The position numbers were made by a program, and so were the translations under genes. Below the pieces are notes generated by a model that saw nothing but the letters and a program-made list of their open reading frames with translations, did not search any database and was not told the DNA's origin. From positions 1 to 5,317 of the forward strand of contig SVJI01000104.1 in NCBI GenBank assembly GCA_015069065.1: a stretch of 5,317 nt of DNA. The letters are read 5' to 3'. Origin of the DNA: Oscillospiraceae bacterium (GTDB lineage: Bacteria > Bacillota > Clostridia > UMGS1883). Of the stretch, positions 5,075 through 5,317 are shown one piece after another. The stretch's first letter is position 1, and each line of letters starts with the position of its first letter.

Positions 5075-5317
5075 ATGAGAAAATTTATTGTTAATGTAAA
5101 TGGTACTTCATATGAGGTTGAGGTTGAAGAGGTAGGCGCATCAAGCTCTGCCCCTGTTATGGCGGCTCCTGCTCCTGTTGCAGCACCCGCTGCAGCTGCA
5201 CCCGCACCTGCTGCATCTCCTGCTCCTGCACCTGCAGCAGCGCCCGCAGGCGGCACAGCCGTTAAATCACCCATGCCCGGTAACGTTGTAGATATTAAGG
5301 TATCTAACGGACAGTCA
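5075..5317 (+). CDS. Biotin carboxyl carrier protein (biotinyl domain) of the decarboxylase, partial
   Basis: The first 81 codons are present and the gene runs off the window. The start MRKFIVNVNGTSYEVEVEEV (1-20) is the usual short N-terminal segment of MmdC/OadA-type carriers. An Ala-Pro-rich flexible linker (about 26-58) comes next, then the beginning of a biotinyl domain, AVKSPMPGNVVDIKVSNGQS (62-81), matching the SPMPGxV..IKV..GQ pattern. The biotin-accepting lysine (MKM motif) would lie about 25-30 residues further on and is outside the window, so biotinylation is inferred. ATG 5075 follows AAGGAGG (5059-5065), and the gap to the OadG stop is 14 nt. The carrier shuttles CO2 from the carboxyltransferase to the membrane decarboxylase. 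The next gene is expected to be the OadB/MmdB-type sodium-translocating beta subunit. Family is firm; the exact holoenzyme is not. Confidence 0.9.
   Translation, partial: MRKFIVNVNGTSYEVEVEEVGASSSAPVMAAPAPVAAPAAAAPAPAASPAPAPAAAPAGGTAVKSPMPGNVVDIKVSNGQS
5150..5248 (+). repeat. Low-complexity Ala-Pro linker coding repeat
   Basis: Codons 26-58 of the carrier gene are almost only GCx (Ala) and CCx (Pro), giving irregular GCTCCT/GCACCC repeats. The linker is a mobile arm that lets the biotin domain reach both active sites. The repetitive DNA is a plausible spot for length variation by slippage. The minus strand is open through it only because of this composition. Confidence 0.8.

Noticed and set aside
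4978..5274. A minus-strand open frame encoding an Ala/Gly-rich peptide.
   Set aside because: It is the complement of the Ala-Pro linker codons of the carrier gene, so the composition is a shadow. No ribosome binding site was found for it.

Overview
The window looks like a chromosomal segment of a strictly anaerobic Firmicute of class Clostridia, probably a gut Oscillospiraceae/Ruminococcaceae-type organism. The grounds are strong AGGAGG-type ribosome binding sites, clear sigma-A-like promoters in AT-rich spacers, moderate GC in the genes, and a gene set typical of that group. The placement is inferred from gene content; no marker gene is present. No tRNA, rRNA, CRISPR array, insertion sequence or integrase gene is visible.

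Left part (1-1466, all minus strand). A NifU/IscU-like Fe-S scaffold protein (46-738) is followed 17 bp downstream by the first codons of a GGGtGRT-family protein (28 to beyond position 1). The pair has its own promoter (771-799). Upstream lies an independent cytidylate-kinase-like P-loop kinase (873-1466) with its own promoter (1547-1575) and a good intrinsic terminator (832-862).

Middle (1467-3040). A divergent promoter region separates the kinase from a plus-strand gene for a 399-residue protein of the coenzyme F420:L-glutamate ligase (CofE) family (1794-2993), which ends in a strong hairpin terminator (3009-3040). Its leader of about 150 nt carries short direct and inverted repeats.

Right part (3041-5317, plus strand). 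A near-consensus promoter and a compact array of three mutually complementary TTTACATA half-sites precede an operon that runs off the window. The operon encodes a carboxyltransferase subunit (3224-4702), a small OadG-type membrane subunit (4716-5060, GTG start) and a biotin carrier protein with an Ala-Pro linker (5075 to the end). This is the order of sodium-pumping methylmalonyl-CoA decarboxylases (Mmd type): the carboxyltransferase moves CO2 from an acyl-CoA to biotin on the carrier, and a membrane beta subunit, expected just outside the window, decarboxylates carboxybiotin and exports Na+.

Most of the window is ordinary core metabolism. The parts that most deserve a second look are the triple half-site operator ahead of the decarboxylase operon, the divergent carboxyltransferase active-site motifs, the CofE-like protein in an organism not expected to make F420, and the uncharacterised scaffold/GGGtGRT pair.
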